A stretch of DNA of 64,000 nucleotides, taken from Marinococcus luteus_A (GTDB lineage Bacteria > Bacillota > Bacilli > Bacillales > Marinococcaceae). The position numbers were made by a program, and so were the translations under genes. The stretch is taken from positions 124,001 to 188,000 of the forward strand of contig NZ_JAXRUV010000001.1 of the NCBI RefSeq assembly GCF_034497705.1, in the 5' to 3' direction. The notes under the pieces were generated by a model that was not told where the DNA came from, made no database searches, and worked only from the letters and a program-made list of their open reading frames with translations. Of the stretch, positions 17,646 to 26,742 are shown one piece after another (the stretch's first letter is position 1; each line of letters starts with the position of its first letter).

Positions 17646-17909
17646 TTGAGCATTAAGCTAATCAACATTGGATTTGGAAATATTGTGTCGGCAAATCGGA
17701 TTATTTCTATTGTCAGCCCGGAATCTGCACCAATCAAACGGATTATTCAGGAAGCCAGGGACCGTAACATGCTGATTGATGCCACCTACGGCAGAAGGAC
17801 GAGAGCGGTTATCATTGCAGACAGCGACCATGTTGTGCTTTCTGCGGTTCAGCCGGAGACAGTCGCCCAGCGGCTGCATACAAAAGACGATGATTCATCG
17901 GACGAATAA
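17646..17909 (+). CDS. remA: RemA family DNA-binding regulator
   Basis: Small regulator that in B. subtilis activates biofilm matrix and osmoprotection genes by binding DNA as a ring-forming oligomer. The 87 residues begin SIKLINIGFGNIVSANRI after a TTG start, which has AGGAGGGG six to seven bases upstream. The motifs PIKRIIQEARD and DATYGRRTRAVI are characteristic. A longer reading from ATG 17622 would put extra residues before the conserved start and ignore this ribosome-binding site. In the B. subtilis order yloC precedes remA; here it does not. Gmk follows, as usual. Confidence 0.93.
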   Translation: MSIKLINIGFGNIVSANRIISIVSPESAPIKRIIQEARDRNMLIDATYGRRTRAVIIADSDHVVLSAVQPETVAQRLHTKDDDSSDE

Positions 17910-17935
17910 GATTGTGAAATGAGGCGTGTCAACCT

Positions 17936-18550
17936 ATGAAAGATGATAAAGGATTATTGATTGTGCTTTCCGGCCCGGCCGGTGTAGGAAAAGGTACGGT
18001 GTGCGGGGCGCTGCGCGAAGAGGATACGAACATTGAGTATTCCGTCTCCGCCACTACCCGGGCCCCGCGTCCGGGGGAGGAGCACGGAGTAAATTATTTC
18101 TTTCATTCGAAGGAAGAGTTTGAAAAAATGATTGAGCAAGGCCGTCTGCTGGAGTGGGCGCAGTATGTAGACAACTACTACGGGACCCCGCTTGATTATG
18201 TCGAGGAAACGATCGACCGCGGCAAGGACATCATTCTCGAGATTGAAGTGCAGGGCGCAGAAAAGGTGAAGGAGCGTTACCCGGAAGGCACGTTTATTTT
18301 CTTAATGCCTCCGAGTCTCGCCGAGCTCCGCAGCAGGATTGTCGGACGGGGCACGGAAACATCCGAGTTGATTGACAAACGGATGACTGTGGCCAAAAAT
18401 GAAATTGACATGATGCAGATGTATGACTACGTAGTGGAAAATGATGAGATTGAAAAAGCGGTCTCGCGCATCCGCTCTATTGTCACTGCAGAACACTGCA
18501 AGCAGGAACGCCTGATTGAAAAATACAAAGAATTAGCGGAGGTGGAATAA
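17936..18550 (+). CDS. gmk: Guanylate kinase
   Basis: Phosphorylates GMP to GDP. The 204 residues contain the P-loop GPAGVGKGT (13-21), the GMP-binding segment SVSATTRAPRPGE, and the later RIVGRGTE lid region. The ribosome-binding site is modest (GAGGCGTG). The stop shares one base with the rpoZ start (TAATG), so the two are coupled. Gmk also sets GTP supply, which links it to CodY control. Confidence 0.97.
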   Translation: MKDDKGLLIVLSGPAGVGKGTVCGALREEDTNIEYSVSATTRAPRPGEEHGVNYFFHSKEEFEKMIEQGRLLEWAQYVDNYYGTPLDYVEETIDRGKDIILEIEVQGAEKVKERYPEGTFIFLMPPSLAELRSRIVGRGTETSELIDKRMTVAKNEIDMMQMYDYVVENDEIEKAVSRIRSIVTAEHCKQERLIEKYKELAEVE

Positions 18551-18804
18551 TGGCTTCAAACAGAAATGACGAAGGAATGCTGTATCCGTCCATTGACCAG
18601 CTGCTCGGTCATATCAATTCCAAATATACGCTAGTATCCGTATCGGCACGGCGCGCGAGAGACCTCGAAGAAATCGACGGGGCACTTCCGATGATCGATA
18701 ACGCAAAATCCGTGAAGGCAGTAGGCATCGCTCTTGAAGAAATCCAGGCCGGCGTGCTCAGCTACCGGCAGGGCGACTACGAAGAACATGACTACGAAGA
18801 ATAA
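18550..18804 (+). CDS. rpoZ: DNA-directed RNA polymerase omega subunit
   Basis: Assembly subunit that helps fold the beta-prime chain. The 84 residues start MASNRNDEGMLYPSIDQLL and contain the conserved SKYTLVSVSARRARDL block (about 29-44) and the AVGIALEEIQAG helix. The C-terminus is acidic (DYEEHDYEE). The start overlaps the gmk stop by one base. A strong terminator follows. Confidence 0.95.
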   Translation: MASNRNDEGMLYPSIDQLLGHINSKYTLVSVSARRARDLEEIDGALPMIDNAKSVKAVGIALEEIQAGVLSYRQGDYEEHDYEE

Positions 18805-18833
18805 CGGAAAATGAACGGGCACCGGATAAGAAG

Positions 18834-18868
18834 AAGCAACCTATGGCATCACGTAGGTTGCTTTTTTT
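18834..18868 (+). terminator. Terminator after rpoZ
   Basis: AAGCAACCTA and TAGGTTGCTT form a perfect 10-bp hairpin followed by a T-run. Confidence 0.9.
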
Positions 18869-18902
18869 AGCCTGGAAGCGCCTGTAAAAGGAGGACATAG
18901 CT

Positions 18903-20099
18903 GTGAAAGGCAAAAAAATTGTACTCGGTGTCACGGGTGGAATAGCCGCCTTTAAAGCCGCGGCGCTTGCAAGTAAGCTGTACCAGGCGGGGGCAGAGCT
19001 GCGCATTATTATGACCCCGGAAGCCAAAGAGTTTATTACCCCGCTCACATTTCAGGCACTGACCCGGTCAAGAGTGTACGACGACACGTTTGCAGAAGCT
19101 GACCCTTCGGTCGTTTCCCATATTGATGTGGCGGACTGGGCGGACGTATTTATCGTAGCGCCTGCGTCGGCCAACACGCTCGGCAAGCTTGCGAACGGAC
19201 TCGCAGATGATATGCTCACCACCACAATGATGGCGACACTTGCCAATGTCTACGTTGCACCGGCGATGAACGTAAACATGTATAATCATCCAAGCTTTCA
19301 GCGCAACAAGGAAACGTTAAAGCAGGACGGCTACCGTTTCATTGAACCCGGAGAGGGTTATCTTGCCTGCGGCTGGATTGGCAAAGGCCGGATGGCGGAG
19401 CCCGAGGACATTATGCAGTTTGTCCAGGATGCCGAAGATGTCGGCACTCCGCTTGCCGGCAAACGAGTGCTTGTTACGGCCGGTCCGACGCATGAGCATA
19501 TTGATCCCTTCCGGGTCGTTACCAACCCGTCCAGCGGAAAAATGGGGTTTGCGATCGCTGAGGAAGCAGCCCGGCGGGGAGCAGAGGTGACGCTGGTTGC
19601 AGGGCCAGTGACGCTCTCCACGCCCGGCGGTGTCCAGACAAGAATCGACGTCGAAAGCGTGGAGGATATGCGCGAAGCCGTGCTCACCCACTACGATACG
19701 TCGGATGTGGTTATTAAAGCAGCTGCTGTGTCCGATTACAGGCCGGAGACCGTGTATGAAAAAAAGCAGAAGAAAAAGAACGACGGCCTTGAGGTGCCGA
19801 TGGTGAAAACACCGGATATTCTCCAGGAGCTTGGAGAAAAAAAGAAGCATCAGCTTTTGATCGGCTTCGCTGCAGAATCGGAATACCTCGAGAAATACGC
19901 AGAAAGCAAGCGGCAGCGTAAGAACGCCGATTTAATTGTAGCCAATGAAATTGGAAAAGCGGGTTCGGGCTTTCGGGCCGATGAAAATACTATCACCTTC
20001 GTGGATAAAAACGGAGCTGTTTCTTTTCCCACCCAGTCGAAGCACGAGGCAGCGGCAGAAATTATGTCCTGGCTGCAGAAACGAATAGGAGACGCGTAA
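18903..20099 (+). CDS. coaBC: Bifunctional phosphopantothenoylcysteine decarboxylase/synthetase
   Basis: Makes 4'-phosphopantetheine for coenzyme A from 4'-phosphopantothenate and cysteine. The 398 residues have an N-terminal FMN-dependent CoaC domain (GVTGGIAAFKAA, catalytic His73, PAMNVNM near 120, catalytic Cys156 in ACGWIGKGRM). The C-terminal CTP-dependent CoaB domain has VTAGPTHEHIDPFR near 190 and a lysine-rich KKQKKKN loop. The start is GTG with AAAAGGAGG upstream. It is followed after two bases by priA. Confidence 0.97.
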   Translation: MKGKKIVLGVTGGIAAFKAAALASKLYQAGAELRIIMTPEAKEFITPLTFQALTRSRVYDDTFAEADPSVVSHIDVADWADVFIVAPASANTLGKLANGLADDMLTTTMMATLANVYVAPAMNVNMYNHPSFQRNKETLKQDGYRFIEPGEGYLACGWIGKGRMAEPEDIMQFVQDAEDVGTPLAGKRVLVTAGPTHEHIDPFRVVTNPSSGKMGFAIAEEAARRGAEVTLVAGPVTLSTPGGVQTRIDVESVEDMREAVLTHYDTSDVVIKAAAVSDYRPETVYEKKQKKKNDGLEVPMVKTPDILQELGEKKKHQLLIGFAAESEYLEKYAESKRQRKNADLIVANEIGKAGSGFRADENTITFVDKNGAVSFPTQSKHEAAAEIMSWLQKRIGDA

Positions 20100-20101
20100 C
20101 T

Positions 20102-22510
20102 ATGTACGCCAAAGTAATTGTGGATATAGCGACCGGCCAGACGAACCGGGCTTTTGATTATCAGATTCCGGCTTCACTCGAGATGCTCGCACACCCCGGA
20201 TCAAGAGTGACGGTGCCGTTTGGCGCCCGGAAAATTCAGGGATTTATCTGGCGGATCGAAGACAAAACAGAGCTTGCCCGGGTCAAGCCGATTACAGACG
20301 TGCTCGATCCTCATCCGGTGCTTACGCAGGAGCTGCTTGAGCTCGGAGAGTATCTGGCCATTGAAACAGTCTGTTTTTTGATTACGGCCTATCAGTCGAT
20401 GATTCCGGCAGCTATCCGGGCAAAGCCAAAAAAGAAGATTGAACTGCTCGTGCCCACGGAGACACTGCCGCCGGTACTGCAGGTAGTGTTTCAGAAGCAG
20501 ACGACGATCGACTGGAAGGACCTCCCGGACGACAAATCAGTGATGCAGCATGTGCAGGAAGCTGTTCGTAATGAACAGATCCGGATCGATTATCAGGTGA
20601 AGGATCAGACGAAAAAGCAGACGAAGCGGATGCTGCGGCTTCACCCGGAGCACCGGGCGCATGCAGCTTCTCTTACGGCGAAGGCGAAAAAACAGCTGGA
20701 GCTGTACGACTGGTTTCTTGCGATCGGAGACGAAGAAGCGGCTGTACCCGCGGCTCAGCTGCTGCATGAGCAGACGGCGAGCCGGGCGGTTATTCAGGGT
20801 CTAGTGGAAAAAAACATCCTTATGGAGCGGGACCAGGAATCGTACCGGGACCCGTTTGAAGACCGATCATTTGAAGCCACACCCCCGCAGGAGCTCACCC
20901 GGGACCAGCAGCGAGCACTTGATCCGATTACGGAAAAAACGTCGCGGCGCAGACACCATACGTTTTTGCTGCACGGGGTCACCGGAAGCGGAAAGACAGA
21001 AGTGTATCTGCAGGCTATTGACCGTGTGCTGCAGCAGGGACGGGAGGCGATTGTGCTCGTACCGGAAATTTCGCTTACCCCGCAAATGGTGGAACGTTTT
21101 AAAGGGCGGTTTGGAGACCAGGTGGCGGTGATGCACAGCGCTCTCTCAAGAGGCGAGCGTTATGACGAATGGCGCAGGGTGCACGCCGGAGACGCGAAAG
21201 TAGCGGTCGGCGCGCGGTCGGCGATTTTTGCCCCCTTCAAAAATGTCGGCCTGATTATCATTGATGAAGAGCACGAAGGCAGCTATAAGCAGGAGGATCA
21301 TCCCCGGTATCACGCCCGGGAGGTAGCGATCTGGAGAGGTAGGTATCACGGGGCTCCGGTCGTATTAGGGAGCGCGACGCCGTCGCTCGAATCATATGCC
21401 CGGGCCGGTCGGGAGGTTTATCAGCTGCTGGAAATGCCGGAGAGAATTAACCAGAAACAGCTGCCCGCCATCGACGTGGTGGATATGAGGGACGAGCTTC
21501 ATAAAGGCAACCGCTCGGTGTTTTCCGAAACGCTGCTTGAAAAGCTGAAGGACCGTCTGGAAAAAGGGGAGCAGAGTATTTTGTTTCTAAACCGGCGCGG
21601 CTACTCTTCGTTTGTCATGTGCCGTTCATGCGGCTATACTGCTGAATGCCCGCACTGTGAAATTACGCTCACATACCATCAGACAAAGCATCAGCTGAAG
21701 TGCCACTACTGCGGCTATGAAGAAGAGATGCCTGCAACGTGCCCGTCCTGCGAAAGTGAACAGATCCGCTACTTCGGTACAGGCACCCAGAAGGTCGAAG
21801 AAGAGCTGACGAAGGTGCTGCCGGAGGCCAGGATTATCCGGATGGATATGGACACCACCACGAAAAAAGGCTCTCATGAGCAGATGCTTCGCCGGTTTGG
21901 AAACGGAGAGGCGGACATTCTGCTCGGCACCCAGATGATTGCCAAAGGCCTGGACTTCCCTATGATTACGCTGGTCGGTGTACTGGCAGCGGACACGATG
22001 CTGCATCTGCCTGATTTCCGGGCGCCGGAACGGACCTTTCAGCTGCTTACTCAGGTGAGCGGCCGGGCCGGCCGGGACAAGCTGCAGGGCGAAGTAGTGA
22101 TTCAATCCTACAGCCCCGATCATTACAGTATCCAGTTTGCTAAAAACCATGACTATCCATCGTTCAGCCGGCATGAAATGGGCCAGCGCAAGCGGGGCGG
22201 GTACCCGCCGTATTATTATTTAACGATGGTCAACGTTTCTCACGAAGAGATCGGCGTCGCGCTGAAAACCGCTGAAAAAGTGACGAGCCGGCTGCGGGAG
22301 GAATTATCCCCGCAGGCAAAAATTCTCGGGCCAACTGTTTCTCCGATTGCAAGGATCAAGGATAGATATCGGTACCAATGCATGATAAAATACAGGGATG
22401 AGCCTGAATTAACGAAAATCCTGAATGATATTGCTGTACATTATCAAAAAGAGACAGCTCAGGATAAGCTGTTTATTACGATTGATATGTACCCGCAGTT
22501 GTTTCTATAA
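20102..22510 (+). CDS. priA: Primosomal protein PriA (replication restart helicase)
   Basis: 3'-to-5' helicase that recognises stalled forks and reloads the replisome. The 802 residues show an N-terminal DNA-binding domain and Walker A GVTGSGKTE near 292. DEEH is near 388. A cysteine-rich zinc region inserted in the helicase core (CRSCGY, CPHC, CHYCGY, CPSC, about 507-560) is followed by helicase motifs V and VI (GTQMIAKGLDFP, QVSGRAGR). Full length. In B. subtilis def follows; here fmt comes next after 72 bases. Confidence 0.97.
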   Translation: MYAKVIVDIATGQTNRAFDYQIPASLEMLAHPGSRVTVPFGARKIQGFIWRIEDKTELARVKPITDVLDPHPVLTQELLELGEYLAIETVCFLITAYQSMIPAAIRAKPKKKIELLVPTETLPPVLQVVFQKQTTIDWKDLPDDKSVMQHVQEAVRNEQIRIDYQVKDQTKKQTKRMLRLHPEHRAHAASLTAKAKKQLELYDWFLAIGDEEAAVPAAQLLHEQTASRAVIQGLVEKNILMERDQESYRDPFEDRSFEATPPQELTRDQQRALDPITEKTSRRRHHTFLLHGVTGSGKTEVYLQAIDRVLQQGREAIVLVPEISLTPQMVERFKGRFGDQVAVMHSALSRGERYDEWRRVHAGDAKVAVGARSAIFAPFKNVGLIIIDEEHEGSYKQEDHPRYHAREVAIWRGRYHGAPVVLGSATPSLESYARAGREVYQLLEMPERINQKQLPAIDVVDMRDELHKGNRSVFSETLLEKLKDRLEKGEQSILFLNRRGYSSFVMCRSCGYTAECPHCEITLTYHQTKHQLKCHYCGYEEEMPATCPSCESEQIRYFGTGTQKVEEELTKVLPEARIIRMDMDTTTKKGSHEQMLRRFGNGEADILLGTQMIAKGLDFPMITLVGVLAADTMLHLPDFRAPERTFQLLTQVSGRAGRDKLQGEVVIQSYSPDHYSIQFAKNHDYPSFSRHEMGQRKRGGYPPYYYLTMVNVSHEEIGVALKTAEKVTSRLREELSPQAKILGPTVSPIARIKDRYRYQCMIKYRDEPELTKILNDIAVHYQKETAQDKLFITIDMYPQLFL

Positions 22511-22519
22511 GGTAAACAC

Positions 22520-22558
22520 CAGCCCCGCTGCTTCGATAGTGACCGACGCACGGGGCTG
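22520..22558 (+). other. Hairpin between priA and fmt
   Basis: CAGCCCCG and CGGGGCTG form an 8-bp GC-rich stem around a 23-base loop. There is no T-run, so it is not a good intrinsic terminator. It occupies the place where def is found in relatives. Confidence 0.6.
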
Positions 22559-22582
22559 TGTATTGTGAAAAGAGGGATAAAT

Positions 22583-23521
22583 ATGAACATTTTATTTATG
22601 GGGACACCGGACTTTTCGGTCCCGGTCCTTCGGCGTCTGCTTGAAGAGGGCTATCCGGTAACCGCGGTGGTCACTCAACCTGACCGCCCGAAGGGAAGAA
22701 AAAAAGAGCTGACCCCGCCGCCGGTCAAAGTTGAAGCCGAAGCGTGGAAGCTTCCTGTACTGCAGCCGGAAAAGCTGAAAAACGAAGCCTCCTTAAACGA
22801 AGTGCTGGCAGAGAAGCCGGATTTAATTATTACAGCGGCGTTCGGCCAGATTCTGCCGAAAAAGCTTCTCGAAGCCCCTTCCATTGCAGCGGTGAATGTG
22901 CACGCTTCCCTGCTTCCGGAATACCGTGGCGGCGCCCCTATTCACCAGGCGGTCATCGATGGCCGGGAGAAAACAGGCGTCACGATCATGGACATGGTTG
23001 CAAAACTGGACGCCGGCGACATCATCCGTCAGCAGGAGGTACCCATTGAATGGGAGGATACGGTCGGAGATGTGCATGACAAACTGAGCGCCGTTGGAGC
23101 AGATCTTTTGATCGAAACGCTGCCAGCAGTAATCGACGGCACGGCGGAACGGACTCCGCAGAATGAAAAGAAAGTAACGTTTGCATCCAATATCCAGCGC
23201 GGCCAGGAAAAGGTCGACTGGAAGCAGAACGGACGTTCGATCTATAACCAGATACGTGGAATGAATCCATGGCCGGTGGCCTATACAGAGAAAGACGGAA
23301 AGTCGATTAAGCTGTGGCGAGCCGAATGGGTGGACGCTTCCGCCAGTGCTGAAGCGGGTACTATTACTTCGATAACGGATGACTACATTGATGTGGCAGC
23401 CGGTGACGGCACAACGGTGCGGCTGTGGGAGATTCAGCCGGCTGGTAAAAAAAGAATGAAAACGGCCGAGTTTTTGCGGGGAAGCCACGGCTGGTCCAAA
23501 GGAGAGAGTTTTAATGAATAA
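22583..23521 (+). CDS. fmt: Methionyl-tRNA formyltransferase
   Basis: Formylates initiator Met-tRNA using 10-formyltetrahydrofolate. The 312 residues contain NVHASLLPEYRGGAPIH (105-121, with catalytic Asn105 and His107) and Asp143 in KLDAGD. A C-terminal tRNA-binding domain follows. The ATG at 22583 is preferred to a GTG at 22565 because AGAGGG lies between them and the protein then begins MNILFMGTPDFS as usual. The usual partner gene def is missing next to it. The stop overlaps rsmB by eight bases. Confidence 0.97.
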   Translation: MNILFMGTPDFSVPVLRRLLEEGYPVTAVVTQPDRPKGRKKELTPPPVKVEAEAWKLPVLQPEKLKNEASLNEVLAEKPDLIITAAFGQILPKKLLEAPSIAAVNVHASLLPEYRGGAPIHQAVIDGREKTGVTIMDMVAKLDAGDIIRQQEVPIEWEDTVGDVHDKLSAVGADLLIETLPAVIDGTAERTPQNEKKVTFASNIQRGQEKVDWKQNGRSIYNQIRGMNPWPVAYTEKDGKSIKLWRAEWVDASASAEAGTITSITDDYIDVAAGDGTTVRLWEIQPAGKKRMKTAEFLRGSHGWSKGESFNE

Positions 23522-24896
23522 AACGGAGCCTTCCTATTCCCTCCGGTATACAGCTGCTTCCCTGCTCGAGCGGGTGGAGACCGGCCAGGCTTTCAGCCAC
23601 CTGCTGCTTCATCACGAGCTCGCCGGAAAAGCATGGTCGAGGGAGGATGCCGGCCTTCTGACCGAAATTGTTTACGGCACCCTCCGCCGCCAGAATACCC
23701 TCGACTACGTGCTTGGGGTTTTTGTGAACAAACCGCTAACGAAGCTTGACGCCTGGGTACGCGTGCTGCTGCGCATGAGTGTGTATCAGATGCGTTACCT
23801 TGACCGGGTGCCGGACCACGCCGTGGTGGATGAGGCGGTAAAAATTGCGAAGCAGCGAGGCAATAAAGGGGTGAGCGGTTTTGTGAACGGGGTGCTCCGC
23901 TCCTTGCAGCGCAAAGGATTTCCCGACACCACCGCTATCAAAAACACAGAGGAACGTCTGGCTGTCGACTACAGCCATCCGGCATGGATGCTTCGGGAAT
24001 GGCAGGGGGCCTACGGGGAAGACACAGCCCTCCGTATCGCCGAAGCAAATAACGTCACGCCAAAAACGAACGTGCGGGTCTCCTCTGAGGCTGAACTCGG
24101 AGACGTGCAGGAAATGCTCGAACAGGAAGGGATTCAGACAACCCGCGGTATTATTGCAGAGAAAGCATTAATTGTAGAAAAAGGAAATGTTCTCGTCACT
24201 GAAACGTATCAGAACGGCTATATAACGGTGCAGGACGAAAGCTCCATGAAAGCCGGTGAAGCACTGATGGTTGAAGAAAATATGGACGTTCTCGACGCCT
24301 GCGCTGCCCCGGGCGGGAAATCAACGGACGCTGCCGAACGAACCGGCCCGGGCGGAAGCGTGGCAGCCCATGACCTGAGTGCAAAAAAGCTTGTCCAGAT
24401 TGAAGAACAGGCGGCAAGACTTGGGCTTGAAAATATTGAAACCGCCGCCGGGGATGCACGTCAATTGACAACTACTTTTCCGGTGCGTACATTTGACCGG
24501 GTACTCGTCGATGCACCGTGCAGCGGACTTGGCGTTATCCGGAAAAAGCCCGAGCAGAAATGGGCCAAAAAAGCAGAGGATTTTGAACGCCTGCCGGAGA
24601 TACAGCACGAAATATTGAATGAAGCTGTAAGTATGTTACGATTTAATGGAAGGATTGTGTACAGCACATGTACAATTCGTCCAGAGGAGAACGAACAGGT
24701 GTGGGAAGCATTTTTGCACCGGCATCCAGAACTATCACCAGACCATGAACTGACCGACAAACTAAAACTTTCAGAAATAGAGCATTTTTCCAGCGATTAC
24801 GGATGGTGCACGATTCTTCCCCATGAATACGGCACAGACGGATTTTTCATTGCCGCGGCGGTAAAAAACAATCAGGAAGAAACGGAAGGAGCATAA
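23514..24896 (+). CDS. rsmB: 16S rRNA (cytosine-967-C5)-methyltransferase
   Basis: SAM-dependent m5C methyltransferase acting on 16S rRNA. The 460 residues start with a NusB-like domain (about 5-140) followed by the methyltransferase fold. The SAM motif VLDACAAPGGKST lies near 260. The two family cysteines are in DAPCSGLG (near 340) and YSTCTI (near 386). AAGGAGAGA precedes the ATG, which lies within the end of fmt. It is followed after two bases by rlmN. Confidence 0.95.
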   Translation: MNKTEPSYSLRYTAASLLERVETGQAFSHLLLHHELAGKAWSREDAGLLTEIVYGTLRRQNTLDYVLGVFVNKPLTKLDAWVRVLLRMSVYQMRYLDRVPDHAVVDEAVKIAKQRGNKGVSGFVNGVLRSLQRKGFPDTTAIKNTEERLAVDYSHPAWMLREWQGAYGEDTALRIAEANNVTPKTNVRVSSEAELGDVQEMLEQEGIQTTRGIIAEKALIVEKGNVLVTETYQNGYITVQDESSMKAGEALMVEENMDVLDACAAPGGKSTDAAERTGPGGSVAAHDLSAKKLVQIEEQAARLGLENIETAAGDARQLTTTFPVRTFDRVLVDAPCSGLGVIRKKPEQKWAKKAEDFERLPEIQHEILNEAVSMLRFNGRIVYSTCTIRPEENEQVWEAFLHRHPELSPDHELTDKLKLSEIEHFSSDYGWCTILPHEYGTDGFFIAAAVKNNQEETEGA

Positions 24897-24898
24897 GC

Positions 24899-25996
24899 AT
24901 GCAGATTTTAAAAAAGGAGGCGCCTGCCCCGCAAACGGACAGCCCCTCCATGTACAGCTTGAAATACGAAGAACTTGAACAATGGTTAAAAGAAAACGGG
25001 GAGCCGGCATTCCGTGCAAAGCAGCTGTTTGAATGGATGTATCAAAAGCGCGTGACCTCATTTGAGGAAATGACCAACATCCCGAAAACGCTTCGCGAAA
25101 AGCTCGAAAGCACATTTACACTGACGACGTTAAAAGAGGTCATCCATCAGCAGTCCCAGGACGGCACCATTAAGATTTTGTTTGAACTGCAGGACGGCTA
25201 TACGATCGAAACCGTGCTGATGAAGCACGACTACGGCTACAGCGTTTGTGTAACCACCCAGGTAGGCTGCCGGCTCGGCTGTACCTTTTGTGCTTCCACA
25301 CTTGGCGGCCTGAAAAGAAATCTTGAAGGCGGCGAAATTACCGCTCAGGTGCTCGAATCCCAGCGTCTGCTTGATGAAAGAGGCGAACGTGTAAGCTCTA
25401 TCGTGGTCATGGGCATCGGCGAGCCGTTCGATAATTACGACGGCCTGATGAATTTTCTGCGCGTAGTCAATCACGACGACGGTTTAAACATCGGTGCACG
25501 CCACATTACTGTTTCTACAAGCGGAGTCGTGCCGCGCATTTATGACTTTGCCAATGAAAACATGCAGATCAATTTCGCAGTATCTCTCCACGCAGCAAAC
25601 ACAGAAACCCGCAGTCGGCTGATGCCGATTAACCGCGCTTGGGATGTTTCGGAACTGATGGATTCGATCCGCTACTACCAGAAGAAAACGAATCGCAGAA
25701 TCACGTTTGAATACGGCCTGTTCGGCCAGGTAAATGACCAGAAAGAGGACGCGGAAGAGCTCGCCGACCTAATCGGTGATTTGAAATGCCACGTCAATCT
25801 GATTCCTGTGAACGATGTGCCGGAAAGAAACTACGTTCGTACCACAAGAAACGACATTTTTGCGTTTGAAAAAGCATTAAAAGACCGCGGGGTGAACGTA
25901 ACGATCCGGCGTGAGCAGGGGCATGATATCGATGCAGCCTGCGGACAGCTTCGTGCCAACCAGCGGAAAGAAGAAACGGAGGCTAATTCCCAGTGA
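24899..25996 (+). CDS. rlmN: Dual-specificity 23S rRNA/tRNA adenine-C2 methyltransferase
   Basis: Radical SAM enzyme that makes 2-methyladenosine in 23S rRNA and some tRNAs. The 365 residues carry the iron-sulfur motif CxxxCxxC at Cys124, Cys128 and Cys131 (GCRLGCTFCAS). A conserved GIGEPFDNYD segment is present, and the C-terminal catalytic cysteine is in AACGQLR near 352. AAGGAG lies about eight bases before the ATG. The stop overlaps the prpC start as GTGA. Confidence 0.96.
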   Translation: MQILKKEAPAPQTDSPSMYSLKYEELEQWLKENGEPAFRAKQLFEWMYQKRVTSFEEMTNIPKTLREKLESTFTLTTLKEVIHQQSQDGTIKILFELQDGYTIETVLMKHDYGYSVCVTTQVGCRLGCTFCASTLGGLKRNLEGGEITAQVLESQRLLDERGERVSSIVVMGIGEPFDNYDGLMNFLRVVNHDDGLNIGARHITVSTSGVVPRIYDFANENMQINFAVSLHAANTETRSRLMPINRAWDVSELMDSIRYYQKKTNRRITFEYGLFGQVNDQKEDAEELADLIGDLKCHVNLIPVNDVPERNYVRTTRNDIFAFEKALKDRGVNVTIRREQGHDIDAACGQLRANQRKEETEANSQ

Positions 25997-26742
25997 ACCA
26001 TATGTTTTTAACAGACCGGGGGAAAATCCGTCCTCATAATGAAGATACCGGAGGCATCGTCACGCATGCTTCCGGCATTGTTTTAGCCGTCGTTGCCGAT
26101 GGAATGGGCGGACATTCGGCCGGAGACGTGGCAAGCGCCATGGCTTATCAGACGTTAAAGGACGCGTGGGAGGAAAATCCGTCTGTCAATTCAATGGAAG
26201 AGGCGTCGGAGTGGCTGACTGACAACATGATGAAAGCAAATGAAGCCATCATCCGCCACGCCCATCATTATCCGGAGCATGCGGGAATGGGAACGACCCT
26301 TGTCGCAGCCATCTGCCACCCGTCGTTTACCGTCACCGGAAATATCGGTGACAGCCGAAGCTATATCTGGACGGACCGTACCATTCAGCAGCAGAGTGAA
26401 GATCACTCTCTCGTGCAGGAGCTGTATAATAAAGGACAAATTTCAGCACTCGAAGCGGAGTCGCATCCGCAGAAAAATATATTAACGAAAGCACTCGGCA
26501 CGGACCGCGGCCTTTCCCCTGACATCTATACGTATGAATGGGGCGAAGGGGACGGCGTGCTTCTTTGTACCGACGGGCTGACGAATAAGCTCGGCGCTGA
26601 AGATATGGCCGGAATGCTTGCTTCCCACAGGCACCTTCGCGAAGGTGTGGAAGCGATGGTGCAGGCAGCCAACGACCGTGGAGGCGAAGATAATATAACG
26701 ATTGCGGTGGTAATGCGGGAGGAAGAGGTATGGACCAACTGA
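25993..26742 (+). CDS. prpC: PPM-family serine/threonine protein phosphatase
   Basis: Metal-dependent phosphatase that opposes the kinase PrkC encoded next. The 249 residues have the PPM motifs RPHNED (near 13), DGMGGHSAGDVAS (near 37), GDSRSYIW, CTDGLTNKL and GGEDNITIAV. The GTG start overlaps the rlmN stop and has GGAGG ten bases upstream; the ATG nine bases later is possible. It overlaps prkC by 13 bases. All metal-binding Asp positions look intact. Confidence 0.95.
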   Translation: MNHMFLTDRGKIRPHNEDTGGIVTHASGIVLAVVADGMGGHSAGDVASAMAYQTLKDAWEENPSVNSMEEASEWLTDNMMKANEAIIRHAHHYPEHAGMGTTLVAAICHPSFTVTGNIGDSRSYIWTDRTIQQQSEDHSLVQELYNKGQISALEAESHPQKNILTKALGTDRGLSPDIYTYEWGEGDGVLLCTDGLTNKLGAEDMAGMLASHRHLREGVEAMVQAANDRGGEDNITIAVVMREEEVWTN

